Assembly: GCF_027923765.1 (NCBI RefSeq)
Contig: NZ_AP026709.1
Span: 2,537,501 to 2,601,500, forward strand
Direction: 5' to 3'
Length of the DNA stretch: 64,000 nt
Origin: Pseudodesulfovibrio nedwellii
Lineage (GTDB): Bacteria; Desulfobacterota; Desulfovibrionia; Desulfovibrionales; Desulfovibrionaceae
The position numbers were made by a program, and so were the translations under genes. The notes under the pieces were generated by a model. It ran no database searches, was not told the origin of the DNA, and saw only the letters and a program-made list of their open reading frames with translations. This document shows, piece by piece, positions 9,087 to 19,180 of this stretch. Each line of letters starts with the position of its first letter. Position 1 is the stretch's first letter.

Positions 9087-9269
9087 GGGTCCTCCATGGA
9101 GTTGTCATTGGAAAGGTGGTTTTAGCAGGTAACTGTAGGAGAATCCAGAGCCGGGTTGCGTGTCCATAATTTTCATTCTCTAAGTATGAACAGGCGTGTT
9201 GATTGTTTGAATCTTCAGCTGATGGTACATAGGTCCTATCTCAGTATCCATTGTACGCCGAGGAGGAAT

Positions 9270-10016
9270 GTGAATTATCATCATTTTATCATCACCCGTT
9301 TCAATGTGAACATCTATGCTATTGATTTTCCGAAAAGACTTGAAGATATTTGGCTTTCGCTACGGTTCGAGTTGTTTCAAAAATACTGTTTCCCTACCGT
9401 TCAAGCTCAGGGCAATCAAAATTTTACATGGTTGGTTCTTTTTGATGAGCAGACTCCAGATCGGTATAAAATTTTTACCAATATTTATGCCAAATACAGG
9501 AATTTCATACCGGTCTATTGCGGGGCATTCAATTCGATTATGTCGCAAACGATTCGTACCATGCAGAAAATTGCACCTGACGCCGAATGGTTTTTGACGA
9601 CGCGGTTGGACAACGATGATGCTTTGTCTACAGGATTTGTTCAATGCCTGCACGGCGTGGTTGACTCCCTGAATGAAGACGATCTCAAACCATCAGACAC
9701 ATTGTATATAAATTTCCCCAACGGGTTACAGTTCTGTGATGGGGAATTTTATGATTTCAAGGATGCGACCAACGCTTTTGTTAGCCTGCTTGAGCGTCGG
9801 GATAATCCTCATACTGTTTTTTGGGTGGATCATCCGTCGATTTATGACATGGCACCGGTTATTCAGGCTGAAACCGGACCTTTGTGGCTTCAAGTTGTGC
9901 ATGATCTGAACGTGTATAATTACGTCCGCGGTAAAAAGGTCGAGATGGCAGGGGTAGAAAGTCGTTTTCCGTGTGACTTCGAGAATGATGAGTCTACAAA
10001 GGAGAACGGCCCCTGA
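9270..10016 (+). CDS. Putative rhamnosyl/glycosyltransferase (PF11316-like)
   Basis: 248 residues from the preferred start, GTG at 9270, just after AGGAGG (9261-9266; the spacing of 3 is short). The frame is open back to an ATG at 9156, but those 38 residues look non-native. Features match the putative rhamnosyltransferase family: HFIITRFNV at the N terminus, TWLVLFDEQTP, and a DxD-like LTTRLDNDDAL that would bind the metal and sugar nucleotide. The enzyme is likely cytoplasmic and works on surface polysaccharide or a glycoconjugate. No polysaccharide cluster surrounds it. Its stop codon lies inside the terminator stem that follows. Confidence 0.75.
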   Translation: MNYHHFIITRFNVNIYAIDFPKRLEDIWLSLRFELFQKYCFPTVQAQGNQNFTWLVLFDEQTPDRYKIFTNIYAKYRNFIPVYCGAFNSIMSQTIRTMQKIAPDAEWFLTTRLDNDDALSTGFVQCLHGVVDSLNEDDLKPSDTLYINFPNGLQFCDGEFYDFKDATNAFVSLLERRDNPHTVFWVDHPSIYDMAPVIQAETGPLWLQVVHDLNVYNYVRGKKVEMAGVESRFPCDFENDESTKENGP

Positions 10017-10045
10017 TTATGAATTAGATCAGGGGCCATTTTTTT
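10008..10045 (+). terminator. Terminator shared by the glycosyltransferase and MCP
   Basis: 10-bp perfect stem GGCCCCTGAT (10008-10017) / ATCAGGGGCC (10028-10037) with a 7-T run on the plus strand. It lies between convergent genes and includes the glycosyltransferase stop codon. Confidence 0.85.
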
Positions 10046-12026
10046 AGAATTTATGGAATTCGTCTTCGGGTAAAGCTTTGTGCTCAGACACTGCATTTGC
10101 CACCTGATATTGAGGTGTAGAGTCGCATATAGAATCACTGAGTTTAAAGAAACTGATGGAGGTATCGAGTTGCAGAACCTTGTCAGACAGACTTGATGCC
10201 GCTTCGGCAACTTGTGAAGCTGCGGCAGCGTTTTGTTGGACGACACGGTCGGATTCCTGCAATGCGCCGGTAATCTGCGTCACGCCGGAATTCTGTTCGG
10301 CGGTGGCAGCGGATATTTCCTGAATGAGTTCTGCTGTGGATTGGATATCAGGGACAATCTGTTCCAGGAGTTTTCCGGCTTCTTCGGCCACGGCTACACT
10401 GCTCGATGAAAGTTCACTGATGCCGGCTGCGGCGTTACCGCTGCGTTCAGCCAGTTTGCGAACTTCGGCAGCAACCACGGCAAATCCCTTTCCGGCTTCG
10501 CCAGCCCGTGCTGCTTCAATCGCTGCGTTCAAGGCCAGCAGATTGGTTTGTCTGGCTATATCTTCGATTATGCTGATTTCTTCGGCAATTTTCTTCATGG
10601 CTTTCACGGTTCTGTTCACTGCCTGTCCGCCAATTTCAGCGTTCTTGGCTGCTTTAGCCGCCACAGTTTCTGTCTTGTGTGCAGTTTCAGATGCCTGCCG
10701 GATACTACCGGACATTTCTTCCATGCTGGCGGAGACTTGTTCAAGTCCGGCTGCCTGTTCTGTTGCTCCCTGAGATAGACCATCGCTCGCACTGGCAAGG
10801 CCGTGGCATTCAGCAGAAACATCCTCTGATACCTGTTGTACGTCTTTAAGCGTGTCGTTGAGTTTTGAACTCATCGTGCCCATGGCGCCAAGGATCGTCC
10901 CCATTTCATCATTGCGTTTTTTGCAGGTTACATGGCTGAGGTCTCCTTCGGAAATGCGGGATACGATGTTTGTGCAATCGCATATGGGATTCATGATGGA
11001 TTTTTGGAGTACCCAGAGAATGATGAGAACTGGCGCTATGACCATGGCGAGCATAATACCCATGATAATCCACATGACCGTGGAAATCATGGCTCCCTGT
11101 GTGGCGATGTCCATGGACAGGACGATGACACCGATGACTTTACCCCGATAGTCCTTGACCGGGAATGCTCCCAGAGCGTTGTTTTCGATCAGGGATATGG
11201 TGGTGTTCTTCATACCGTTTTGCAGAATGGTATCTGTTGCAATACCTTGAGTATCACCATTTTTTTGTCCGTACACAAGAACGTATTTGCCATTTCTGAT
11301 GGGATTTTTGGCCGGATCTTGTAATTTGGTGGTGATCGGCAGTAATTTGGAATCCATGTACAGAAGCGTCTTGATGTCGCCTGATGATTCCATTGTTTTA
11401 AGGATTCCTGAAAAACCTATGAGCACTTCCACGGAGCCAAGATGTTGTCCATCGGTTCCGGTGACAGGGGCCAGACCTCGAATGGTGAATCCGCCGCGTC
11501 CCGGTTCGATGCCCTGAACTGCCTTGTGATCCCTGTTTACATCAATAACCGTGTTGCGAAAGCTGGAAAGGTCATCTGAAATGTCGACCCATTTCCCATT
11601 CTTTTTTGCCTGCTTTTCGCGCCAGACACGGACAAGGCTTCGTGCGGTGGGCAGGTGAAAATGTGCTCTGAAGCTGGTGCCGACCGTGTCCTTATATCCT
11701 TTGAGAACCGGAGCGAGTGCCGTACGCAATTGTTCTCTGGCTTCCTGTGCCTTGGGGTCCATCGGGTCTTTCATATTACCCATATTGGCTACGGAGAACG
11801 CGTCGACAACGGCGGGCATCCTGCTGAAAAGGGCTGCCTGCTCCAGGGCGTTGCCAGACATTTTGACAATGGATTGCTGCATGTCCTCCACTTTTCCCTT
11901 GATGATGAGGGAAACAAAGGACTCTTTGAGGGTGTTGAATTGAGAATTGAGGCTAAAAAAACCACCTGCAATCATAACCAACGTGACTATCAGCAAAGGG
12001 GCGAATATTTTTGTCCTTATGCCCAT
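10044..12026 (-). CDS. Methyl-accepting chemotaxis protein, dCache-type sensor
   Basis: 660-residue membrane chemoreceptor. Order: TM1 near 8-28, periplasmic sensor of ~280 residues with a Cache-like repeat ([14 protein letters not shown] near 142 resembles the PF14827 class), TM2 near 312-340, HAMP near 342-395, then the cytoplasmic signalling hairpin with tip motif [13 protein letters not shown] near 500. It passes periplasmic ligand binding to CheA/CheW. The C terminus is EFHKF, resembling the tails of the other three receptors in the window. No che genes are nearby, so this is an orphan receptor. The ligand is unknown. Confidence 0.92.
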   Translation of the reverse strand: MGIRTKIFAPLLIVTLVMIAGGFFSLNSQFNTLKESFVSLIIKGKVEDMQQSIVKMSGNALEQAALFSRMPAVVDAFSVANMGNMKDPMDPKAQEAREQLRTALAPVLKGYKDTVGTSFRAHFHLPTARSLVRVWREKQAKKNGKWVDISDDLSSFRNTVIDVNRDHKAVQGIEPGRGGFTIRGLAPVTGTDGQHLGSVEVLIGFSGILKTMESSGDIKTLLYMDSKLLPITTKLQDPAKNPIRNGKYVLVYGQKNGDTQGIATDTILQNGMKNTTISLIENNALGAFPVKDYRGKVIGVIVLSMDIATQGAMISTVMWIIMGIMLAMVIAPVLIILWVLQKSIMNPICDCTNIVSRISEGDLSHVTCKKRNDEMGTILGAMGTMSSKLNDTLKDVQQVSEDVSAECHGLASASDGLSQGATEQAAGLEQVSASMEEMSGSIRQASETAHKTETVAAKAAKNAEIGGQAVNRTVKAMKKIAEEISIIEDIARQTNLLALNAAIEAARAGEAGKGFAVVAAEVRKLAERSGNAAAGISELSSSSVAVAEEAGKLLEQIVPDIQSTAELIQEISAATAEQNSGVTQITGALQESDRVVQQNAAAASQVAEAASSLSDKVLQLDTSISFFKLSDSICDSTPQYQVANAVSEHKALPEDEFHKF

Positions 12027-12141
12027 GAGAATCTCCTGTCGGATTTTTGTGAATTAGCCGAGAATATAGATGAGTTGAATAATATCCACTATTATAATGT
12101 GCCTGAGTCTGTCGGGGGGCACTGATGAAGGGGAAAAGATA

Positions 12142-13653
12142 TTACAGTAAGTTTTTAATTCGTTGCTGCTCTTTTGTAATGTAAGAGAACAATTTTCTGG
12201 ACATGTCGCCATAGACTCTGATTGCTTCCATATCCAGCGGAACATCGATGTACTGCATAATGATTCGGTCGTCTCCGTCGTGAATGTGGGGCATGATTCC
12301 GGCAAATGAAAACCCCATTTGTTCGCATTCTTCGACCAGCCGCGGCGAAGCGGGAACTCCTAGAGGGAGGAACGCATAAAGGGCATCCCGACGGTCCATT
12401 TTACATTGATGCAAGCCTTCCGCAATATCCTGTTTCGTGGATTCTCCGATGGTATGAACAATAACAAAAGCCACGTTGAGTTCATCGGGTAAGGGAAAGA
12501 CGCTGATTGATGATGCACCTGAAGACGGTTGAGTCTCGCCGTGTTCAATTTCTCGTGGTATTTCGAGCCATGAGTATATTTCGGCTACCATATCTGTATG
12601 TCGTGGCGATACGTATATGGTCTTTGGGGAGCGATCGAAAGCGAAGTAGTGGTTTATGACCGAGCCTTTTTTTTGCGTTGACGTAGCCAACTCCTTGGCC
12701 TGCATGCCGGAAGCGGCGATGCCCAGAAATAGACTGCACGGTCTTGAGCCCATTTCATGCATACCTTTTTGGGAAAATGTGTGCGTGGTCACCGAGCAAT
12801 CGAATACGCCTCGATCTTCTTCCGCTTCGGCAATATCGAAGAGCAGTCGGGCCATTTTTTTGGGTAGACCGGGAGACCGGTATGAAGGGTCTACAAATGC
12901 CAAGCCAAGCTCGGGAACTTTGGATGCGGGGTCATGATATTTGAATCCGGCGTGACCGATCATGGTTCCGTCTTCAGGGTCAAAGGCCGTTACGGATCGG
13001 AATTCGTTGAGGGCAACCTTTTGTTTCAGGGATTCAAGATCGTAAAGAAATTCTTCTTGAGTGAAACCGTAGCAGCGCCATGCAAGCCTGCATACTTCTG
13101 GTAGTTCTTCGGTTTTGGTTAAGCGGACTTCCGGTTCTTTGACTGTGGTTCTTTTTTCCCCACTTTTGACAGCTTTTGTGTCGAGTAATTCCGGTGGTAA
13201 CGCGCCATAGGCCAACCGTTTTTTTAGCCGTGCTTCCTTTCCTTCCCGCCCATGAATAAATAATTCTACAGAATCCATGGATTGGTGCATCAGAAGAGTA
13301 CCCAGCCCGGGTTTGTTCATGTTTTCAAGGCAATCGGGCGTGTAGCGTTCGGCTTGACCCAGATTGAATGGGATACCTTTTTCTCTGATGGAAATAATCA
13401 GGAACTCTTCTTCGACGGAAAACTCTATATGAATACGTTCGGTTTCTTTTACAGGACCGGAGAAGTGGTCAACAGCATTACAAAAAGCTTCATCAACAGC
13501 CAACTTGATACCAAAGGTATCTTTCTCATTGAAAGACAAAACCTTTGCCACCTGCGCTGCACAATCAACAGCGGATTGAGCCATTATTTTGCGAACAGGG
13601 AGCGTCAGTTGGGCCAGAAAAAAAGTGACTGTGTGTTTCGTTGAAGAACTCAA
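12142..13653 (-). CDS. Anti-sigma-type kinase (HATPase_c_2) fused to GNAT acetyltransferase
   Basis: 503 residues. Residues ~10-150 are an RsbW/SpoIIAB-like ATPase: N-box KLAVDEAFCNAVDHF near 46-60 and G-box GLGTLLMHQSMD near 118. Residues ~185-330 resemble a GNAT acetyltransferase: LGLAFVDPSYRSPGLPKKMA near 258 is the acetyl-CoA loop region. The last ~170 residues are a further domain I cannot name. Known RsbW proteins phosphorylate an anti-sigma antagonist on Ser; a SpoIIE phosphatase, the usual opposing enzyme, is encoded at 24808, but no STAS partner is visible. Partnership between the two is inference. Confidence 0.75.
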   Translation of the reverse strand: MSSSTKHTVTFFLAQLTLPVRKIMAQSAVDCAAQVAKVLSFNEKDTFGIKLAVDEAFCNAVDHFSGPVKETERIHIEFSVEEEFLIISIREKGIPFNLGQAERYTPDCLENMNKPGLGTLLMHQSMDSVELFIHGREGKEARLKKRLAYGALPPELLDTKAVKSGEKRTTVKEPEVRLTKTEELPEVCRLAWRCYGFTQEEFLYDLESLKQKVALNEFRSVTAFDPEDGTMIGHAGFKYHDPASKVPELGLAFVDPSYRSPGLPKKMARLLFDIAEAEEDRGVFDCSVTTHTFSQKGMHEMGSRPCSLFLGIAASGMQAKELATSTQKKGSVINHYFAFDRSPKTIYVSPRHTDMVAEIYSWLEIPREIEHGETQPSSGASSISVFPLPDELNVAFVIVHTIGESTKQDIAEGLHQCKMDRRDALYAFLPLGVPASPRLVEECEQMGFSFAGIMPHIHDGDDRIIMQYIDVPLDMEAIRVYGDMSRKLFSYITKEQQRIKNLL

Positions 13654-14038
13654 TTATGTCTCCGGTACTATTCGTCAGAAGTTTATTGATAAATTTTGTT
13701 GAGTTAATAGCGGATGGCGAAGGTGTTCGCAACGAACTCGGTATAATGTGGTTTTTTGTACTTTCAGCGGGGATTTTAGTTGTATGAAATGTGATTTTTA
13801 TCAATTTTTTGTGAAAAAAAAGGGCAAGCTGCGTGCGATTGGTAATTTAAGGTCCGGTTTTGATGGTTTTGAAGGAGGAATATCGTCAGTTTGGAAATAT
13901 GTCGGATGATGGTGCTCTTATGAGGGGAAAAAATTAAATTTAATCATTATATTCATATATTATAATAGCCCCTCCCCAGTCAGAAGCATATTTTTCGACT
14001 GAAAAAAGATAATAATTTTAATAAGCAGAAAGGGGATT
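13654..14038. other. AT-rich intergenic region, no supported gene
   Basis: 385 bp between divergent genes. It contains an AT-rich stretch with TATTATAAT near 13957-13967 that could be a -10 for the MCP at 14039, and a 41-codon frame from ATG 13784 without a convincing ribosome binding site. No hairpin of note. Confidence 0.4.
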
Positions 14039-15643
14039 ATGATGAAATGGTATCAGTCGATTCGGTTCAAAATAATTGGGATGCTTATGTTGGTAACGCT
14101 CTTGTCGGCAAGTTTGACCGGGGCGATTCTGTTTAGCCAATATTACAGTAGTGAGGTGACCAATTTGGAGGTTGCGCTGAAGAGAAGTGCCGAGACAACT
14201 CTGAACAAAATAGGCCTCGACGACGTGAAACCGTATATTAAGGGCGGTTCTGAAAAAAACGAATTTTTCATGAATAAATTGCATGAACTTGCTGCAATAG
14301 TGGACATTTTTGATCTTGCTTATCTCTATGTCGTCGAACGCACTTCCAATGGCCAGTATAGATTTCTCATGGATGCAGCGATGCTGACAGGCGATCCGAA
14401 ACCTCTGCAAATTTATGAAGGCGCACCTCCTGAGTTAGATAAGGTCTATACTTCCCGGAAAATGATTTATCCTGAAATTTATACTGATGAATATGGAACT
14501 TTTAAATCCATTTTGAGCCCGATCGTTGTTAACGGGGAAACCATTGCTGTCATTGGTGCTGATTTTGATGCTTCCTCATTGCAACAGATTCGATCCAAGG
14601 TTTTGTTAACATTACTTATCGCCATTATTATTTCTGGTATTATTGCGGTCTTTATATCTTTCTATTTTAGCCGAAAGATCAACACGGCGATTACTGCGGG
14701 AGTAACTATTGCCGAATCCATTGCAGAAGGGAATCTTGCTGTTGACGCGAATTATTCCGGCAAGGATGAAATAGGTCTCATGATTTTCACTCTTGTGAAA
14801 ATGGTCAAGAAGTTGAGGCAGGTTGTCGGCGAAGTTCATTCCGTAACCGGCAATGTAACATCAGGCTCGGAAGAGTTGTCTTCAACTTCCATCATTCTTT
14901 CACAGGGAGCCACAGAACAGGCCGCTTCCATTGAGGAAGTTTCGGCGAGCATGGAAGAGATGACTGCCAACATCCAGCAGAATGCGGGCAGTGCTACTGA
15001 GACACAAATTCTTGCTAACGGTGCAGCAAAACAAGCAGCGGAAAGCGGGACGGCTGTATCGAAATCAGTCACAGCCATGCGTGAAATAGCGGATAGAATA
15101 AGTATCATTGAGGAGATCGCTAGACAGACGAATCTTCTTGCACTCAATGCTGCCATTGAGGCCGCCCGAGCCGGAGAACATGGGAAGGGTTTTGCCGTGG
15201 TCGCCGCTGAGGTTCGCAAGCTGGCAGAACGTTCTGGAGTTGCTGCTGGCGAAATCAGTCAGTTGGCTGTGAGCAGTGTCGATGTAGCGGACCGTGCCGG
15301 CGAATTGTTGGGCAAGTTGGTTCCAGATATTCAGCGTACGGCTCAATTGGTGGAAGAGATTACAGCAGCCAGTAATGAGCAGAGCTCGGGGGCTTCGCAG
15401 ATAAATAATGCCATCCGGCAACTCGATGAAGTCGTGCAGCAGAATGCCGCAGCTTCAGAGGAAATGTCATCCACATCCGAGCAGTTGTCAGCGCAGGCTG
15501 TTCAGCTTCAACAGACAGTTTCTTTCTTTGACCTTGGAGAAGTCAATCATTCCAATCAGGGAATGGTGAGCAGGTCCCCTAGGGAATATAATAAGAGAGT
15601 GTCCGTGGACATGGAGACGGATGGTGGGTTTAAACGTTTCTAA
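14039..15643 (+). CDS. Methyl-accepting chemotaxis protein
   Basis: 534-residue chemoreceptor. TM1 near 11-33, periplasmic sensor of ~155 residues with a Cache-like [19 protein letters not shown] near 101-119, TM2 near 190-210, HAMP near 212-265, and a cytoplasmic signalling domain with [19 protein letters not shown] near 370. The start ATG (14039) is preceded by AAGGGG; a second ATG follows immediately. The C terminus is GFKRF after a flexible linker, like the other receptors here. It is transcribed alone and ends at a strong terminator. The ligand is unknown. Confidence 0.92.
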   Translation: MMKWYQSIRFKIIGMLMLVTLLSASLTGAILFSQYYSSEVTNLEVALKRSAETTLNKIGLDDVKPYIKGGSEKNEFFMNKLHELAAIVDIFDLAYLYVVERTSNGQYRFLMDAAMLTGDPKPLQIYEGAPPELDKVYTSRKMIYPEIYTDEYGTFKSILSPIVVNGETIAVIGADFDASSLQQIRSKVLLTLLIAIIISGIIAVFISFYFSRKINTAITAGVTIAESIAEGNLAVDANYSGKDEIGLMIFTLVKMVKKLRQVVGEVHSVTGNVTSGSEELSSTSIILSQGATEQAASIEEVSASMEEMTANIQQNAGSATETQILANGAAKQAAESGTAVSKSVTAMREIADRISIIEEIARQTNLLALNAAIEAARAGEHGKGFAVVAAEVRKLAERSGVAAGEISQLAVSSVDVADRAGELLGKLVPDIQRTAQLVEEITAASNEQSSGASQINNAIRQLDEVVQQNAAASEEMSSTSEQLSAQAVQLQQTVSFFDLGEVNHSNQGMVSRSPREYNKRVSVDMETDGGFKRF

Positions 15644-15654
15644 CAGCGCAAACA

Positions 15655-15685
15655 AAAAGGCCGAACTGATGTTCGGCCTTTTCTT
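15655..15685 (+). terminator. Terminator after MCP
   Basis: Perfect stem AAGGCCGAAC / GTTCGGCCTT (15657-15680) with loop TGAT and T-rich tail TTCTTATT. Confidence 0.9.
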
Positions 15686-15853
15686 ATTGAGATTTCATCA
15701 ATATAAAATACAGTATAAATAGGTCAGAAAACATATCGGTGAGTTCTGTATATTTTGCCTCCATCTATTCGTTAATGTGATATTTGTTTGCGGAATGTCA
15801 TTGGTTTGGTTAATAACCTCAGTGTTGTTGCCAACTTCAGACGGATACCTCAT

Positions 15854-17383
15854 ATGATAGCCAAAGTTTCCTGCGCTGCCCTTATGGGCATTGATGCTTT
15901 TAAGGTTCAGCTCGAAGTCGATTTTTCTCGTTCTGGCATGCCATGTTTTACCATGGTCGGTCTTGCCGAGGGGGCGGTTAAAGAGTCCAAGGAGCGGGTG
16001 TTTTCTGCGCTTAAAAATTGTGGATTCAAGGTGCCGCCAGCCCGGATTACCGTGAATCTGGCTCCGGCTGACGTCCGCAAGGCGGGCAGTGCCTATGATC
16101 TGCCGCTCGCCATTGGGATTCTGGTCGGTATGGGTGTTATCAAACCTGAAAATGCTGACGGCTGGTTTTTGGCCGGAGAATTGTCCCTGACCGGCGATCT
16201 CAAATCAGTTCCCGGTGTTTTGCCTTTGGCTTTGGCGGCGAGACAGGAATCCGGCAAGGGTATCATTGTTCCTGCATCCAACGGGCGAGAGGGTGCGGTG
16301 GTCAAGGATATCCCGGTTATCGGTGCGACCGACCTTGGGCAGGTGGTCCGTATGCTGCTGGGCGAGGAGGTGGTTGAGCCGATCGCCGTGGACATCGACA
16401 CGCTTTGGAGTGAACGGCAGGCACATCGCGTGGATTTCGGTGAAGTCAAAGGGCAGGAACACGCCAAGCGGGCTATTGAGATTGCTGCGGCTGGCGGACA
16501 TAATCTTTTGTTTATCGGGCCTCCAGGATCAGGGAAGACCATGCTTGCCAAGCGGATTCCTACGGTATTACCGCCTTTGCGTTTCGAAGAAGCGTTGGAA
16601 GTGACCAAGATATACTCTGTGGCCGGATTGCTTCAGAAAGACCGTGCACTTATGGTCACACGTCCATTCAGGACACCTCATCATACCATTTCGGATGTCG
16701 GTCTCATCGGCGGTGGGCGGTACCCTCAGCCGGGTGAGACTTCTTTGGCGCATCGAGGTGTGCTTTTTCTCGATGAAATGCCTGAGTTCAAAAAAGCCGT
16801 TCTTGAAGTTTTACGCCAACCGCTTGAAGATGGCGAAGTCTCCATTTCACGTTCGCTCATGACGTTGAAATACCCGGCAGATGTTATGCTTGTGGCGGCT
16901 ATGAACCCTTGTCCGTGCGGCTATATGTCAGACGATACCCATACGTGCACCTGTTCACCGTTGGCTGTGCAGCGATATCGGGGGAAAATCTCCGGGCCAC
17001 TTCTCGACCGTATTGATCTGCATGTGGACGTGCCTGCGGTTCCCTACGAGGATTTGAAAAAGGCACGGAGTGAAGTTGATTCTGCCACCATGCGCGCTCG
17101 CATTCTGGCTGCACGTGATATTCAGGTTCAGCGATATGAAGGGATGTATTTTTCGCTGAACGCTGAACTGGATGGCTCGGCATTGGAAGAGTTTTGCGCC
17201 TTGGGGGAATCCGAACACGGATTTCTCAAACAGGCCGTGGAATCGTTGGGTCTATCCGCCAGAGCGTATACTCGCATTTTGCGTATTAGCCGCACCATAG
17301 CGGACCTTGCCGGAGCTGAAGAAATAGGTGTCGATCATCTGGCCGAAGCAGTGAATTACAGAGGGATGGACAGAGAGGGATAA
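15854..17383 (+). CDS. comM: ComM/YifB-type AAA+ ATPase (Mg-chelatase-like)
   Basis: 509 residues from ATG 15854, where family homology begins (MIAKVSCAALMGIDAF). ComM is a hexameric helicase that promotes branch migration during natural transformation; other YifB proteins are poorly studied. Domains: N-terminal Lon-protease-like fold (residues ~1-170; GLAEGAVKESKERV near 34), AAA+ core with Walker A GPPGSGKTMLAKR near 220, Walker B VLFLDEMPEF near 300, a Cys cluster NPCPCGY...CTCSP near 352-372, and the C-terminal Mg-chelatase-like helical domain. The frame continues upstream to 15788, but that stretch lacks family similarity. The gene stands alone. Confidence 0.9.
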   Translation: MIAKVSCAALMGIDAFKVQLEVDFSRSGMPCFTMVGLAEGAVKESKERVFSALKNCGFKVPPARITVNLAPADVRKAGSAYDLPLAIGILVGMGVIKPENADGWFLAGELSLTGDLKSVPGVLPLALAARQESGKGIIVPASNGREGAVVKDIPVIGATDLGQVVRMLLGEEVVEPIAVDIDTLWSERQAHRVDFGEVKGQEHAKRAIEIAAAGGHNLLFIGPPGSGKTMLAKRIPTVLPPLRFEEALEVTKIYSVAGLLQKDRALMVTRPFRTPHHTISDVGLIGGGRYPQPGETSLAHRGVLFLDEMPEFKKAVLEVLRQPLEDGEVSISRSLMTLKYPADVMLVAAMNPCPCGYMSDDTHTCTCSPLAVQRYRGKISGPLLDRIDLHVDVPAVPYEDLKKARSEVDSATMRARILAARDIQVQRYEGMYFSLNAELDGSALEEFCALGESEHGFLKQAVESLGLSARAYTRILRISRTIADLAGAEEIGVDHLAEAVNYRGMDREG

Positions 17384-17390
17384 GGGGGGC

Positions 17391-18308
17391 TTATTCCTCG
17401 AAATCAAGTCCGGCCTTGCTGCGGCCGAGGAGAATGGCGATCATGGTTGCGATAAAAAGAACCGTGGCTGCAATGAGGCCGTAACGGATCCATTCTGTTT
17501 TTTTTGCATGAAAGACGAACCAGTGACTGGCGATGTTCCTGTACTCGGCTATGGTGATGTCTGAAAATCCTTGATCCATGAGATTCAGGAGAACCGTGTT
17601 CCCTTTGGTGACGGCTCCATGAATGGTCTTCGTAAAAAGTATTTGTTTGACTATCAGCCCGTGTCCACTTCCCTTTTTTCCTACTTCAAAACCCAGGACA
17701 GGGTGATCTCCGGCAGCAGCCTGAATAGTGTTGTCTGCAAGTGCCTTGGCTATGCCGCCGTTGGTGGGGAATTTTTTTACTGTAAGGTTGATCTTGTTTT
17801 TGCGGAAAAAATATTCCGTGTACCCATTTTCCAGAATACCAACAGTATAGGTATCATAAATTGTTGAGAGGTCGGTGTCGTATTCGATTTTGACAAGCAG
17901 AGTGGATTCAAGTTCATGAAATGACATGCTGAAATCAAGGAATTTTGCCCGTTCTTCATTGATGAACAGGCCGCCGTGGATATCGCATTCGCTGTTGGCA
18001 ACAAGGGGGATGGTTTTGGCCCATTCTTCAAATCGGAATGTGACAGGAATGCCTGTTTTGTCTGACCATTTTTTCCAAATATCAATGAGGTATCCCTTGG
18101 GCTCACCGTTGATTCCCTGAAAAGAGAGCGGGGCGGAGTTTGGCGGGTTTACTACCGTCACGCCGTGTGCGAAATACCAGGCATTGTCTCGTTTTGGAGC
18201 GGCATCCGTCGAAGACACGGCCGCGGACATCATGGCCATTAATATGACCAACATTATGACTGGGGTGTGCACGATGGCAATATGTAGTCTATTGTTCAGA
18301 GATTGCAT
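17391..18308 (-). CDS. Solute-binding protein family 3 with C-terminal membrane anchor
   Basis: 305 residues. An N-terminal signal or anchor helix (VIMLVILMAMMSAAVSSTDA near 17-36) is followed by a periplasmic SBP_bac_3 fold: NSAPLSFQGINGEPKGYLID near 57-76 and CDIHGGLFINEERAKFLDFS near 109-128. A membrane helix near 277-298 and a short tail ending GLDFEE come last. Such proteins resemble sensor-kinase input modules that lack the kinase. Possible roles are an anchored binding protein or the remnant of a larger sensor. No ABC permease genes are adjacent. Confidence 0.75.
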   Translation of the reverse strand: MQSLNNRLHIAIVHTPVIMLVILMAMMSAAVSSTDAAPKRDNAWYFAHGVTVVNPPNSAPLSFQGINGEPKGYLIDIWKKWSDKTGIPVTFRFEEWAKTIPLVANSECDIHGGLFINEERAKFLDFSMSFHELESTLLVKIEYDTDLSTIYDTYTVGILENGYTEYFFRKNKINLTVKKFPTNGGIAKALADNTIQAAAGDHPVLGFEVGKKGSGHGLIVKQILFTKTIHGAVTKGNTVLLNLMDQGFSDITIAEYRNIASHWFVFHAKKTEWIRYGLIAATVLFIATMIAILLGRSKAGLDFEE

Positions 18309-18357
18309 ATAGAGAAACGTTAGCTGATTTTAATGGCTGTTGGCAACGATACATACA

Positions 18358-18392
18358 AAAAAAGAGGGGATGCCATGAGCATCCCCTCTTTA
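18358..18392 (-). terminator. Terminator of the orp-like operon
   Basis: Stem AGAGGGGATGC / GCATCCCCTCT with loop CATGA, followed on the minus strand by a run of T residues. It lies 26 bp past the stop of the last operon gene. Confidence 0.9.
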
Positions 18393-18417
18393 TTACGTCC
18401 GAATGGAATTTTTGTGG

Positions 18418-18777
18418 TTACATTCTGCCGAGAATTTCCGCCAATTCCACACCATCTTTTTTGCCGGGATCAAGCGGCAATCCTTTAAGTACGCCGAGAC
18501 CTTCACTTTTGTCGTGAAAGTCTTCGTCGGACAGTGAGGTGACAGTGGCCGTGTTGACCATAGCGTTCACCTTGATGACTTCCAAGGCCAGCGTCAGGGA
18601 GTCAAAGTCGGACAGCCCTTCGTCAATGACGACCAGCTTTACGGCACCGTCCTTGACCGCTTCGAGAGCGGCTGCACCGGAGGGTACCACGTCGATGTTT
18701 TGTCCGCTGGAATCAGCCAAGGAGTCAATGAACTCGCCTAGAGAGTCTCCACGGGTTGTTGCAAAGACGATGGACAT
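18418..18777 (-). CDS. Receiver-like small protein of the orp-like operon
   Basis: 119 residues. The pattern of alternating strands and helices, LVVIDEGLSDFDSLTLALEV near 53-72 and the final LAEILGRM resemble a two-component receiver domain. The N-terminal acidic pair and the usual phospho-acceptor context are not clear, so it may be a pseudo-receiver. It is the last gene of the operon, 2 bp after the NifX-like gene. The role is unknown; location suggests it works with the MinD/NifX-like proteins. Confidence 0.75.
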   Translation of the reverse strand: MSIVFATTRGDSLGEFIDSLADSSGQNIDVVPSGAAALEAVKDGAVKLVVIDEGLSDFDSLTLALEVIKVNAMVNTATVTSLSDEDFHDKSEGLGVLKGLPLDPGKKDGVELAEILGRM

Positions 18778-18779
18778 GT

Positions 18780-19154
18780 TTAACGGCCGCCGCCGCAGGT
18801 CTGCTCGGCGGTGAAAACAGGCAGGCTGTCGTGCAGGAAGGCTTCAATGGCAGTCTTGACAGTCGGTGCACCACTGCCGTGGAAGACTTCAATACCAACT
18901 TGGTTGAAACCCATGAGAGGGCGCATACCCATGCCGCCAGAAATCAGGGCCTTGACATTTTGGTCGGCCAAATACTGGACAGGAGCCATGCAACCACCCT
19001 GTTCGTGGGGGCAGCTCGGTACGGTTTTTACCTCTTTGACTTCACCATCGGCGATTGCCACGAGAGTGTACATACCGCAGTGGCCAAAGTGGGCGTCAAC
19101 AGTGGCGTCCATGCCACCGGGTTCCGCAGTGGGAACAGCTACGAGAGTTTCCAT
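18780..19154 (-). CDS. NifX/NafY-family (Fe-Mo cofactor-type) protein, orange-protein-like
   Basis: 124 residues from ATG 19154, chosen because AAGGAG lies just upstream and the longer frame would run into the preceding gene. Family segments: VAVPTAEPGGMDATVDAHFGHCGMY at the N terminus (from residue 4) and ALISGGMGMRPLMGFNQVGIEV near 66-87, as in dinitrogenase iron-molybdenum cofactor-binding proteins. In Desulfovibrio the orange protein ORP (DVU2108 in D. vulgaris) is of this family and binds a Mo-Cu-S cluster, encoded with MinD ATPases. His and Cys residues, including a CGGG end, could bind metal. It is cytoplasmic. Confidence 0.85.
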   Translation of the reverse strand: METLVAVPTAEPGGMDATVDAHFGHCGMYTLVAIADGEVKEVKTVPSCPHEQGGCMAPVQYLADQNVKALISGGMGMRPLMGFNQVGIEVFHGSGAPTVKTAIEAFLHDSLPVFTAEQTCGGGR

Positions 19155-19180
19155 ATTCCTATCTCCTTCTAAGGGTTTGG

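Noticed and set aside
13784-13909. 41-codon frame from ATG 13784
   Set aside because: No ribosome binding site, low-complexity residues and no recognisable family.
13784-14038. c-di-GMP riboswitch before the MCP at 14039
   Set aside because: A GGGCAA stretch is present, but the conserved receptor and tetraloop sequences are absent.
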